A DNA stretch of 6,185 bases, from positions 169 to 6,353 of the forward strand of contig PLIQ01000530.1 of assembly GCA_003140115.1 (NCBI GenBank), written 5' to 3'. This stretch comes from Actinomycetota bacterium. GTDB taxonomy: Bacteria > Actinomycetota > Actinomycetes > Streptosporangiales > Streptosporangiaceae. Below are positions 1 to 5,590 of the stretch, piece after piece (position 1 is the first letter of the stretch; the number at the start of each line of letters is the position of its first letter). Both the position numbers and the translations under genes were made by a program. The notes beneath the pieces were generated by a model. That model saw only the letters and a program-made list of their open reading frames with translations. It was not told the origin of the DNA and searched no databases.

Positions 1-634
1 GAGCCGCCGGAGCCGCCGGAGCCACCCGAGCAGCCGCAACAGGAGCCACGTGAGCCACTGCCTCCACCCGAACCGACCGCCGCTCGACGTCGGCCTTGGC
101 CGCCTCTCGCAGCAGCAGCAGGTAGCCGAGCAGCATGACCGACGGCGGCACGATCACCCACCACGCCGCCATCCGGGTCTCCGCCAGCACCCCCGACGCG
201 ACGGTCAGCGCCAGGAGCATCATCAGCAGCCGCCGCCGCGCGGCCAGCACCCGCCGGTGCCCCGGGTCGGAAACCACCGGCTCAAAGTCCTCATCCCGCC
301 CAGACCGCCGCTCCGGAGCCGCCTCCTCGTGCTGCCGCCAAGACACAGCCCGCCGAGACGCAGCCCGCCGAGACGCAGACCACCGAGGCACGGACCCCGG
401 CGCGGGTCCCCGCGTCGACTCGCCCCCCAGATCCACCGAAGCCTCGTCGGAAGCCGAAGCGGAAACAGAAGCCGCAGCCAAAGCCTCAGCCTCGGCAGCA
501 GCCTCAGCCTCCGCCTCAGCGGCGGCCTCGGCACGAGCAGCCGCGGTCGCCGAGGAGTCCCGCCGTAGCCAGCGGGGGATGAGCACGCCCGCCCAGATGA
601 CGACGATCGCGACGTACAGGATCGCGCTGCTCAA
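1..634 (-). CDS. sepX: SepX/GlpR-type membrane protein of the division site (3' end cut off)
   Basis: This reading frame opens with TTG at 634 and runs off the left edge, giving 211 visible residues. It begins MSSAILYVAIVVIWAGVLIPRWLRR, a hydrophobic segment (about residues 4-22) followed by arginines, which is the recognisable N-terminus of actinobacterial SepX/GlpR. A long Ala/Glu-rich linker (about 29-63) and an Arg-rich stretch follow. Two more hydrophobic segments lie at about 136-151 and 157-177 (RRRLLMMLL..., AAWWVIVPPSV...), then an Ala/Val/Pro tail. SepX in Streptomyces localises to cross-walls and supports septation; its Corynebacterium counterpart GlpR is the membrane receptor for the MoeA-like protein Glp. 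Here it sits last in the galU-glp operon, as in relatives. The start is chosen because GAGGGGAGG (647-639) lies 4-7 bases upstream of TTG 634; a second TTG directly before it (637) is too close to that site. The identity is from remembered family features and synteny. The glycerol repressor also called GlpR is unrelated. Confidence 0.85.
   Translation of the reverse strand, partial: MSSAILYVAIVVIWAGVLIPRWLRRDSSATAAARAEAAAEAEAEAAAEAEALAAASVSASASDEASVDLGGESTRGPAPGSVPRWSASRRAASRRAVSWRQHEEAAPERRSGRDEDFEPVVSDPGHRRVLAARRRLLMMLLALTVASGVLAETRMAAWWVIVPPSVMLLGYLLLLREAAKADVERRSVRVEAVAHVAPVAAARVAPAAPAA
346..375. repeat. Perfect 15-base tandem duplication inside sepX
   Basis: CAGCCCGCCGAGACG occurs twice back to back (346-360 and 361-375). 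Read on the minus strand it duplicates a five-residue Ser-Arg-Arg-Ala-containing unit in the basic part of the SepX linker, in frame. It looks like a recent slippage product in a low-complexity, probably disordered region. Confidence 0.9.
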
Positions 635-646
635 CAATCCTCCCCT

Positions 647-716
647 CGCCGAGCTAATCGCCGAGCTGATCGCGGACGCCGATCCCGGGCGCCGATCCCG
701 GGCGCCGATCGCGGGC
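647..716. repeat. Two adjacent short tandem repeats in the sepX leader
   Basis: On the plus strand CGCCGAGCTAAT (647-658) is followed directly by CGCCGAGCTGAT (659-670), one mismatch. Then, after seven bases, a 13-base unit GCCGATCCCGGGC is present at 678-690 and 691-703, with a third copy at 704-716 (GCCGATCGCGGGC, one mismatch). Each 13-mer contains CCCGGG or a near version and the junctions form GGCGCC, so the transcript could fold into alternative hairpins. The repeats lie in the 189-base gap between the rimJ stop and the sepX start, ending at the sepX ribosome-binding site. The remainder of this gap (717-826) holds no gene I can support; it is relatively A/T-rich around 739-765 and may contain a promoter, but I could not identify a convincing -35/-10 pair. 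Confidence 0.8.
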
Positions 717-826
717 ACACTGCTCCCGTCCAGCCTGCTTACGTAACGCAAAGTAATAGCTGATCCGGGTAGAGACGAGCACCGAACCCGGTGTGTCGCA
801 ATAAACGCCGAAGACGACCGGGAGGC

Positions 827-1462
827 TCAGGTCGTCCCGGACCGCGACGCGAGCAGGATGCTGCGCCACCGGGGCAGCAGTCCCTGCGGCACTTCCTCGG
901 CTGTTATCGCGTAACACACGTGGTCCCGCCAGGCCCCGTTGATGTGCAACTGGCGGACCCGGACGCCTTCCTCGCGGAACCCCAGCTTCTCCACCACCCG
1001 GCGCGACGCGTGGTTCTCCGGCCGGATCGAGGCCTCGAGCCGGTGCAGGCCGATCACGCTGAAGCAGTGGTCCACGGCCAGGGCCAGCGCGGTGGGGGTG
1101 ATGCCGCGTCCCGCGTACGCCTCGTCGACCCAGTACCCGACCTGCCCCGACCGCGCCGAACCCCACGTGATCGACCCGACTGTCAGCTGGCCCACGAACT
1201 CCCCGCCGTACGTCACCACCCACGGAATGGCCTGTCCCTGCCGCGCTTCCCGCCGCATGGCCCGGACCATCGCCACGTACGGCCCCAGGCTGGACCGGTA
1301 GAGCGGGGTTTCCGGGTTGGTCGGTTCCCAGGGCCGCAGCCACGGCGCATTACGCACCCGGATCTCGCGCCAGGCGCGGGCGTCGCTCACCCGGACCGGG
1401 CGCAGCCCGACCGGCTCACCGAGCAGATGAGGCTCGGACAGGCTTACCGGCCAGCCACGCAT
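827..1462 (-). CDS. rimJ: GNAT-family N-acetyltransferase, RimJ type
   Basis: The 211-residue product fits the RimJ/RimL branch of the GNAT superfamily, which transfers acetyl from acetyl-CoA to protein N-termini or other amines in the cytoplasm. Seen in the sequence: the N-terminal VGLRPVRVSDARAWREIR strand-helix start, NAPWLRPWEPTNP (about 38-50), the acetyl-CoA-binding motif A with AGRGI (117-121) preceded by VGYWVDEAY, and the late NHASRRVVEKLGFREEG (about 150-166) typical of this group. I place the start at ATG 1462 because the family usually begins shortly before the first strand. A GTG at 1507 would add 15 residues and overlap the mog stop as GTGA, but it lacks any purine-rich site. 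ATG 1462 has only a weak GTGGGA upstream. Its place between mog and sepX is conserved in relatives; its real substrate is unknown. Confidence 0.85.
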   Translation of the reverse strand: MRGWPVSLSEPHLLGEPVGLRPVRVSDARAWREIRVRNAPWLRPWEPTNPETPLYRSSLGPYVAMVRAMRREARQGQAIPWVVTYGGEFVGQLTVGSITWGSARSGQVGYWVDEAYAGRGITPTALALAVDHCFSVIGLHRLEASIRPENHASRRVVEKLGFREEGVRVRQLHINGAWRDHVCYAITAEEVPQGLLPRWRSILLASRSGTT

Positions 1463-1503
1463 GCGTCCCACGAAACCATCATTCCCTGGCCAGGTGGCTG
1501 GCG

Positions 1504-2037
1504 TCACGGGGGTAGGCCTAAGTTCGTGCGCGCGTGGTCGCCGCCGTGGATCTGCGAGACCGCGTGCGCCAGCACGGGCCCCAGCACGGCCATCCCGTCC
1601 CGCACCCCGCCGGTGGACCCAGGCAGGTTCACGACCAGCGTCCGGCCAGCCGTCCCGGCCACGCCCCGGGACAAGATCGCGGCGGGCACCCCGGCCGCGG
1701 CCCCGGCCGCGCGCAGCGCCTCGGCGATGCCGGGAATCTCCCGCTCCAGCACCCGCCTGGTCATCTCGGGCGTCAGATCAAGGGGCGTCAGCCCGGTCCC
1801 GCCGGTGGTCACCACCACGTCGTACCCCTGAGCCACCGCGTCCCGCAACGCACCTTCGACCGCGGCGCCGTCCGGCACCACGAGCGGCCCGTCCACGGCA
1901 CACCCGGCCGCCCGCAGCAGTTCGGCCAGCACCGGCCCCGACCGGTCCTCGTACACCCCGGCCGCCGCCCGGTTCGAGACGGTGACCGCCAGCGCCCGCA
2001 TCCCGCCAGGACCGCCGGGCCCGCTCACCTGTGCCAT
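1504..2037 (-). CDS. mog: Molybdopterin adenylyltransferase family protein (Mog/MoaB)
   Basis: A 177-residue MoCF-domain protein. Members of this family activate molybdopterin by adenylation before molybdate insertion by MoeA-type proteins. Visible motifs are VTVSNRAAAGVYEDRSGP (about 18-35), the nucleotide/pterin-binding TTGGTGLTPLDLTPE (77-91) with its conserved Asp at about 87, and the C-terminal LPGSTGGVRDG (138-148), all in family order. Length is normal for the family. The frame remains open upstream through moaC, but homology begins near MRALAVTVSNR. ATG 2037 (overlapping the moaC end by 13 bases), GTG 2028 (GTGA with the moaC stop) and ATG 2001 are all possible starts; no strong ribosome-binding site decides between them. 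The overlap points to translational coupling with moaC. Sequence alone does not separate Mog from MoaB with certainty. Confidence 0.9.
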   Translation of the reverse strand: MAQVSGPGGPGGMRALAVTVSNRAAAGVYEDRSGPVLAELLRAAGCAVDGPLVVPDGAAVEGALRDAVAQGYDVVVTTGGTGLTPLDLTPEMTRRVLEREIPGIAEALRAAGAAAGVPAAILSRGVAGTAGRTLVVNLPGSTGGVRDGMAVLGPVLAHAVSQIHGGDHARTNLGLPP

Positions 2038-2510
2038 GGCCCGGTCTTCCCGCCTTCCTTCCACTCCACCCGCACGTCGGTGATCACCGCGGCCGGGTCG
2101 ATGGCCTTGACCATGTCGATCAGCGCCAGGCCCGCCACCGCGACCGCGGTCAGCGCCTCCATCTCCACCCCGGTCCGGTCCGCAGTCCGGGTCACCGCCA
2201 TCAGCGACACGCCCGAGTCGGTCACGGTCACCTCGACGCTGACCCCGTGCAGCCCGATCGGGTGGCACAGCGGGATCAGGTCCGGCGTCCGCTTGGCCCC
2301 GGCGATCCCCGCGATGCGCGCCACGGCCAGCGCGTCGCCCTTGGGTACCTGCCCGGTCCGCAGCGCCGCGACCGCCTCGGCCGACAGCAGCACCCGCCCG
2401 GACGCGCACGCCGCCCGAGCCGTCACGTCCTTGCCGGACACGTCCACCATGCGCGCGTGGCCCGCGGCATCCACATGGGTCAGCGACCCCGGAGGCGCTA
2501 TTTCGCTCAC
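2025..2510 (-). CDS. moaC: Cyclic pyranopterin monophosphate synthase (MoaC)
   Basis: MoaC converts the MoaA product, 3',8-cyclo-7,8-dihydro-GTP, into cyclic pyranopterin monophosphate, an early step of molybdenum-cofactor synthesis. The 161-residue product matches the family end to end: LTHVDAAGHARMVDVSGKDVTAR (10-32), PKGDALAVARIAGI (56-69), AKRTPDLIPLCHP (72-84) with the conserved His 83, DRTGVEMEALTAV (111-123), and DMVKAID (132-138) carrying the conserved Asp and Lys equivalent to the E. coli active-site pair. GTG 2510 is the only plausible start, because an in-frame stop lies four codons further up; no clear Shine-Dalgarno sequence precedes it. It follows moeA by 45 bases and overlaps mog. 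No moaA is seen in this window. Confidence 0.96.
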   Translation of the reverse strand: MSEIAPPGSLTHVDAAGHARMVDVSGKDVTARAACASGRVLLSAEAVAALRTGQVPKGDALAVARIAGIAGAKRTPDLIPLCHPIGLHGVSVEVTVTDSGVSLMAVTRTADRTGVEMEALTAVAVAGLALIDMVKAIDPAAVITDVRVEWKEGGKTGPWHR

Positions 2511-2555
2511 AAATTCACACTACATTTCTTCCGAACGGCCGTGGTGCCTGCGCCC

Positions 2556-3905
2556 TCAAGGCAGCACGAGCACGTCGGCCGTCTCGCCCGCGGCCATCTG
2601 CACCACCCACTCGGGCACGATGATCAGCGCGTTGGCCTTACCCAGCGTCGCCACCTGGTGCGACCCCTGGCCGGTCAGCGGGGTGATCTTCGCGGTCCCG
2701 CCATCCAGCACGCCGCGCAGGTAGGAGCGCCGGCCCGGCGGCGAGCGCAGCGGTCCGGTGACCTCGGCCCTGAGCGTCTGCAGGCCCAGCCCGTCGTAGT
2801 CCTGCAGCGCGCCGAGGGCCGGCCGGATGAAGATCTGGAACGACACGTACGCGCTGACCGGGTTGCCGGGCAGGGTGAAGATCGGGACCCGGTCGTGCTC
2901 GTCCGGCCGGATCTGGGCCTCCCGTACCTCCCCGCGGTCCGCGAGCCGGCTGAGCAGGCCGCCGCGGGCCTTGCCCTCCGGCGCCGCGGAGTCAGGCAGC
3001 GCCAGGGTCCCGAACCCCTGTGGCATCCCCGGCTGCATCGCCACCTTGCGGAACTCGATGGTGCCGAGCGCCCGCAGGGCCGCCTTGACCACGTCGTACT
3101 CGCCGCCCATGCTGACCCCGCCGGTGGTGACGATGAGGTCGGCCCGGCCCAGCTGGTCCTCGATCGCGCGCAGCACCTGCTCCGGGTGGTCGGGCACGAT
3201 GGCCTGCCGGTAGGCCAGGCAGCCGGCCTCCCGGGCCGCCGCGACGATCATGAAGCTGTTGGAGTCCCAGATCCGCCCGGGAATGATCGGGGTGCCGGGT
3301 TCGGCGAGCTCGCTGCCGGTGGACAGCACCACCACCCGCGGCCGCGGCCGGACCAGGACCGTGCCGCGCCCGGCCGCCGCGATGACCCCGATGTGCATCG
3401 GGCGGAGCCTGGTGCCCTTGGTCACCAGCACCTCGCCGGCCTTGGCGTCCCCGCCGGCCAGCCGCACCGAGTGCCCGAAGTCCGCCGGGGCCCGGATGGT
3501 GACCCGCGACTGCCCCCCGTCGGTCCACTCCACCGGCACCACGGCTTCGGTCCCGTGCGGCAGCATCGCGCCGGTCATGATCCGGATGCTGGTCCCCGGC
3601 TGCAGGGCGTACGCCCCGGTGTCGCCCGCCGCGACCTCAGCCACCACCGGCAGCGTGACCGGGTTCTCCCGCGACGCGCCCGCGACGTCCGCGACCCTGA
3701 CCGCGTAGCCGTCCATCGCCGAGTTGTCGAACGACGGCAGCGGGCCGGCCGCCGCCACGTCCTCGGCCAGCACCAGGCCGTACGCGTCGTTGATGCCGAG
3801 CTCGGTGGGCACCAGCGGCCGGATCGTGGCCAGGATGCCGGCCAGGTGTTCCTCGACCGAGGTCAGCGACTCACCCTCGACCACCTCGGTGTGGCTGCCG
3901 GTCAC
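2556..3905 (-). CDS. moeA: MoeA/Glp gephyrin-like protein (molybdopterin molybdotransferase family)
   Basis: A 449-residue MoeA-family protein. Classical MoeA inserts molybdate into adenylated molybdopterin. Motifs in order: LPSFDNSAMDGYAVR (56-70), SIRIMTGAMLPHGTEAVVP (106-124), GGDAKAGEVL (151-160), VVVLSTGSELAEPG (191-204), IWDSNSFMI (212-220), TTGGVSMGGEYDVVK (260-274), VAMQPGMPQGFG (288-299), FTLPGNPVSAYVSF (343-356), and a C-terminal domain IV. Between QGFG and the LPGNPVS motif lies an unusually long segment (about 302-339, charged and Gly/Arg-rich). The galU-glp-sepX context is that of Corynebacterium Glp, which binds FtsZ and the membrane receptor GlpR, so a cell-division role is likely in addition to, or instead of, cofactor synthesis; moaC and mog next door favour a retained enzymatic role. 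GTG 3905 follows a G-run (3915-3910) and lies 16 bases after galU. Confidence 0.93.
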   Translation of the reverse strand: MTGSHTEVVEGESLTSVEEHLAGILATIRPLVPTELGINDAYGLVLAEDVAAAGPLPSFDNSAMDGYAVRVADVAGASRENPVTLPVVAEVAAGDTGAYALQPGTSIRIMTGAMLPHGTEAVVPVEWTDGGQSRVTIRAPADFGHSVRLAGGDAKAGEVLVTKGTRLRPMHIGVIAAAGRGTVLVRPRPRVVVLSTGSELAEPGTPIIPGRIWDSNSFMIVAAAREAGCLAYRQAIVPDHPEQVLRAIEDQLGRADLIVTTGGVSMGGEYDVVKAALRALGTIEFRKVAMQPGMPQGFGTLALPDSAAPEGKARGGLLSRLADRGEVREAQIRPDEHDRVPIFTLPGNPVSAYVSFQIFIRPALGALQDYDGLGLQTLRAEVTGPLRSPPGRRSYLRGVLDGGTAKITPLTGQGSHQVATLGKANALIIVPEWVVQMAAGETADVLVLP

Positions 3906-3921
3906 TGTACCCCCCGCTCGC

Positions 3922-4815
3922 TCATTTGAGACTGTCCAGGTACTTCCGTAGCCAGGGCACGATCTCCTCGGCCAGGTCGGACCGCTCGCAGGCGAACTGG
4001 ACCAGCGTGCGCAGGTAGTCCAGCTTGTTGCCGGTGTCGTAGCGGCGGCCGTGGAACAGCACGCCGTGCACCCGGCCGCCCTCGGCCGGGCTCATCGTGG
4101 TCAGGGCCAGCAGCGCGTCGGTGAGCTGGATCTCCCCGCCCCGGCCGGGCGGGGTGCGGCGGAGCACCTCGAAGATCGCCGGGTCGCAGACGTACCGCCC
4201 GATCAGGATCCAGTTACTCGGCGCCGAGCCCGGCACCGGCTTCTCGACCAGGTCGGTGACCGTGACCACGTCCGCCTCGGCGGTCGGCGAGATGGCCGCG
4301 CAGCCGTACTGCGAGACCTGCTCCGGGTCGACCTCCATCAGCGCCACCACGCTGCCGCCGTAGCGCTTGCGCACCTCGATCATCCTGGTCAGCAGCTTGT
4401 CGCGGCTGTCGATGAGGTCGTCGCCGAGCAGCACCGCGAACGGCTCGTCGCCGACGTGCCGGTCGGCGCACAGCACGGCGTGGCCGAGCCCCTTGGGGTC
4501 GCCCTGCCGCACGTAGTGCACGGTGGCCAGCTCGCTGGACTCGCGGACCTGGGCCAGCCGCTCGTACTCTTCCTTGGCGGCCAGCGCCTCCTCGAGCTCG
4601 TAGGCCCGGTCGAAGTGATCCTCGATGGAGCGCTTGCTGCGCCCGGTGACGAGCAGCACGTCGTCCAGGCCGGCCGCCACCGCCTCCTCGACGACGTACT
4701 GGATGGCCGGCTTGTCAACCACCGGCAGCATTTCCTTGGGCGTCGCCTTGGTCGCAGGCAAGAACCTGGTGCCCAGGCCAGCCGCGGGAATCACGGCCTT
4801 GGTCACGTCAGCCAT
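3922..4815 (-). CDS. galU: UTP-glucose-1-phosphate uridylyltransferase (GalU)
   Basis: GalU makes UDP-glucose from UTP and glucose-1-phosphate, a precursor for cell-wall glycans, trehalose and glycolipids. The 297-residue protein begins MADVTKAVIPAAGLGTRFLP and shows the nucleotidyltransferase signature GLGTRFLPATKATPKEMLPVVDKP (13-36), QGDPKGLGHAV (104-114), the metal-binding LLGDDL (129-134), LVEKP (189-193), GRYVCDP (206-212), GGEIQLTDAL (226-235) and GRRYDTGNKLDY (256-267). Length is normal for the family. The frame stays open upstream into the opposite gene, but homology starts at ATG 4815. A -10-like TAGTGT seven bases upstream suggests that the message begins at the start codon. It is the first gene of the minus-strand operon, with moeA starting 16 bases after its stop. 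Confidence 0.97.
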   Translation of the reverse strand: MADVTKAVIPAAGLGTRFLPATKATPKEMLPVVDKPAIQYVVEEAVAAGLDDVLLVTGRSKRSIEDHFDRAYELEEALAAKEEYERLAQVRESSELATVHYVRQGDPKGLGHAVLCADRHVGDEPFAVLLGDDLIDSRDKLLTRMIEVRKRYGGSVVALMEVDPEQVSQYGCAAISPTAEADVVTVTDLVEKPVPGSAPSNWILIGRYVCDPAIFEVLRRTPPGRGGEIQLTDALLALTTMSPAEGGRVHGVLFHGRRYDTGNKLDYLRTLVQFACERSDLAEEIVPWLRKYLDSLK

Positions 4816-4822
4816 GTCATGA

Positions 4823-4828
4823 ACACTA
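4823..4828 (-). promoter_or_regulatory. Candidate -10 element for galU (leaderless start)
   Basis: Read on the minus strand, TAGTGT (4828-4823) fits the actinobacterial TANNNT -10 pattern and ends seven bases before the A of the galU ATG at 4815. Transcription starting at the usual distance would begin at or next to the start codon, giving a leaderless mRNA. There is no Shine-Dalgarno sequence before this ATG, which agrees. No good -35 is visible, which is common for such promoters. Confidence 0.5.
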
Positions 4829-4857
4829 GCGAACCCGCGAGACGACCCTAGCCAGGG

Positions 4858-4863
4858 TATGGT
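4858..4863 (+). promoter_or_regulatory. Candidate -10 element for the cyclo-ligase gene (leaderless start)
   Basis: TATGGT (4858-4863) fits TANNNT and is followed by exactly six bases before the G of the GTG start at 4870, so the predicted transcription start coincides with the start codon. The bases just before the GTG are G-rich but fall between -10 and start, so they would not be in the transcript. A short imperfect palindrome, CCCT-N4-AGGG (4846-4857), abuts the hexamer on its upstream side. No clear -35 is present. Confidence 0.5.
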
Positions 4864-4869
4864 CGGGGC

Positions 4870-5460
4870 GTGCCCGGGGTTCAGCAGGATAAGGCCCTCC
4901 TGCGGGCGCGGCTGCTCGCTGCCCGGGCCGCCCTCAGTAGCGATGACCGCCGCGAAGCGGGGCGGCTGATCCGGGACGAGCTGCTGTCCCTGCCCCAGCT
5001 GCAGATGGCCGGGACCGTGGCCGCCTATTACTCGGTGGGCGCCGAGCCCGACACCCGCGGGCTGGTCTACGCGCTGTGGAAGCGCGGCACCTACGTGCTG
5101 CTGCCGCTGCTCCTCCCGGACGGCGACCTGGACTGGGCCTCCTACGAGGGCCCGGACTCGCTCGTGCCCGGGCCGCGCGGGCTGGCCGAACCGGGCGAGC
5201 CGCGGCGCGGGCCCGAAGCGGTGGCCCGCGCCGACGTGGTGCTGGCCCCCGCGCTGGCGGTGGACCACGCCGGGAACCGGCTGGGCCGCGGCGGCGGCAG
5301 CTACGATCGCGCCCTGGCCCGGGTTACCCCGCTGATCCCGGTGATCGCCCTCCTCTACGACGCCGAACTCCTCGGCCACGTCCCGGCCGAGTCGCATGAC
5401 ACGCCGGTCCGCGCGGCGGTCCGCCCCGGGCCGGGGATCACCTGGCTGCCCGCGGGGTAG
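4870..5460 (+). CDS. fau: 5-formyltetrahydrofolate cyclo-ligase (5,10-methenyltetrahydrofolate synthetase)
   Basis: This cytoplasmic enzyme uses ATP to convert 5-formyltetrahydrofolate to 5,10-methenyltetrahydrofolate, returning a storage or inhibitory folate to the one-carbon pool. The 196-residue product has the family layout: an N-terminal DKALLRARLLAARAALSSDDRREAGRLI helix (7-34), TVAAYYSVGAEPDTRGLV (49-66), the catalytic-fold block VLAPALAVDHAGNRLGRGGGSYDRAL (124-149) containing the GRGGGSYDR ATP/folate-binding motif, and the late VPAESHDTPV (171-180). Length is typical. GTG 4870 is the start best supported by homology and by the -10-like TATGGT six bases upstream; no upstream in-window alternative looks better. 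It is divergent from galU, an arrangement also found in mycobacteria. Confidence 0.95.
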   Translation: MPGVQQDKALLRARLLAARAALSSDDRREAGRLIRDELLSLPQLQMAGTVAAYYSVGAEPDTRGLVYALWKRGTYVLLPLLLPDGDLDWASYEGPDSLVPGPRGLAEPGEPRRGPEAVARADVVLAPALAVDHAGNRLGRGGGSYDRALARVTPLIPVIALLYDAELLGHVPAESHDTPVRAAVRPGPGITWLPAG

Positions 5461-5468
5461 CCGGGCGC

Positions 5469-5494
5469 GGAATCTAGGGCGTTCCTGCGTGGTT
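5469..5494 (+). promoter_or_regulatory. Candidate SigR/SigH-type (thiol-stress ECF sigma) promoter
   Basis: GGAAT (5469-5473) is followed after exactly 18 bases by GTT (5492-5494). This equals the known Streptomyces SigR consensus GGAAT-N18-GTT, related to mycobacterial SigH sites. Transcription would begin about ten bases after GTT, at the left edge of the CIRCE operator, roughly 85-90 bases before the Ruc-like start codon. A TANNNT hexamer, TATGCT (5498-5503), offers an alternative housekeeping -10 in the same spot. The motif is short, so chance occurrence is possible. Confidence 0.5.
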
Positions 5495-5502
5495 GGATAT
5501 GC

Positions 5503-5529
5503 TTAGCAGTCGAATACCGCGAGTGCTAA
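5503..5529 (+). promoter_or_regulatory. CIRCE operator (HrcA binding site)
   Basis: The sequence TTAGCAGTC-N9-GAGTGCTAA matches the CIRCE consensus TTAGCACTC-N9-GAGTGCTAA at 17 of 18 arm positions, with the exact nine-base spacer; the only change is C to G at position 7 of the left arm. HrcA binds this inverted repeat and represses chaperone genes until heat shock. It overlaps the likely transcription start upstream of the FmdB/Ruc-type gene, the position expected for a repressor operator. The M. tuberculosis homologue is co-regulated with hsp60/hsp70 genes, which agrees. Confidence 0.93.
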
Positions 5530-5556
5530 CCTGAACCACCCCCAAAGCTGTGCCTG

Positions 5557-5587
5557 CGCGGACTGGGATGGTCTGCGTGAAGGAGGG
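5557..5587 (+). promoter_or_regulatory. Leader hairpin and strong ribosome-binding site of the Ruc-like gene
   Basis: AAGGAGGG (5580-5587) is the strongest Shine-Dalgarno sequence in the window and fixes the GTG start at 5591. Two bases before it ends a possible stem: CGCGGAC (5557-5563) can pair with GTCTGCG (5571-5577), seven pairs including one G-U, around a seven-base loop. The ribosome-binding site is certain by eye. Any function of the hairpin is speculative. Confidence 0.6.
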
Positions 5588-5590
5588 TCC

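Noticed and set aside
1..66. Repeated GAGCCGCCG-like units as a CRISPR or satellite array
   Set aside because: The units are 9 bases, degenerate and without spacers, and they are in frame with the Ala/Pro/Val-rich tail of SepX.
50..746. Overlapping plus-strand frames opposite sepX
   Set aside because: Their Arg/Pro/Ser- or Ala/Ser-rich products reflect the sepX low-complexity repeats read on the wrong strand. The minus frame with a membrane-protein pattern explains the region.
780..793. Hairpin CACCG-N4-CGGTG after the rimJ stop as a terminator
   Set aside because: The stem is only five pairs and no T-run follows on the minus strand, so termination before sepX is not supported.
654..1343. 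A 229-codon minus-strand frame covering rimJ and the gap before sepX
   Set aside because: It is an out-of-frame reading of the rimJ coding sequence; the rimJ frame carries the GNAT motifs.
2038..2409. N-terminal extension of mog into moaC
   Set aside because: The upstream part is moaC read out of frame (Arg/Gly/Asp-rich), and MoCF homology begins only near residue 13 of the shorter product.
2031..3929. A 632-codon plus-strand open frame opposite moaC and moeA
   Set aside because: It is antisense to two genes with clear family motifs; its product is a His/Arg/Gly/Pro-rich string without recognisable domains, as expected from G+C-rich shadow frames.
4816..5397. N-terminal extension of galU across the divergent region and the cyclo-ligase gene
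   Set aside because: It is antisense to a well-supported gene; GalU homology begins exactly at ATG 4815.
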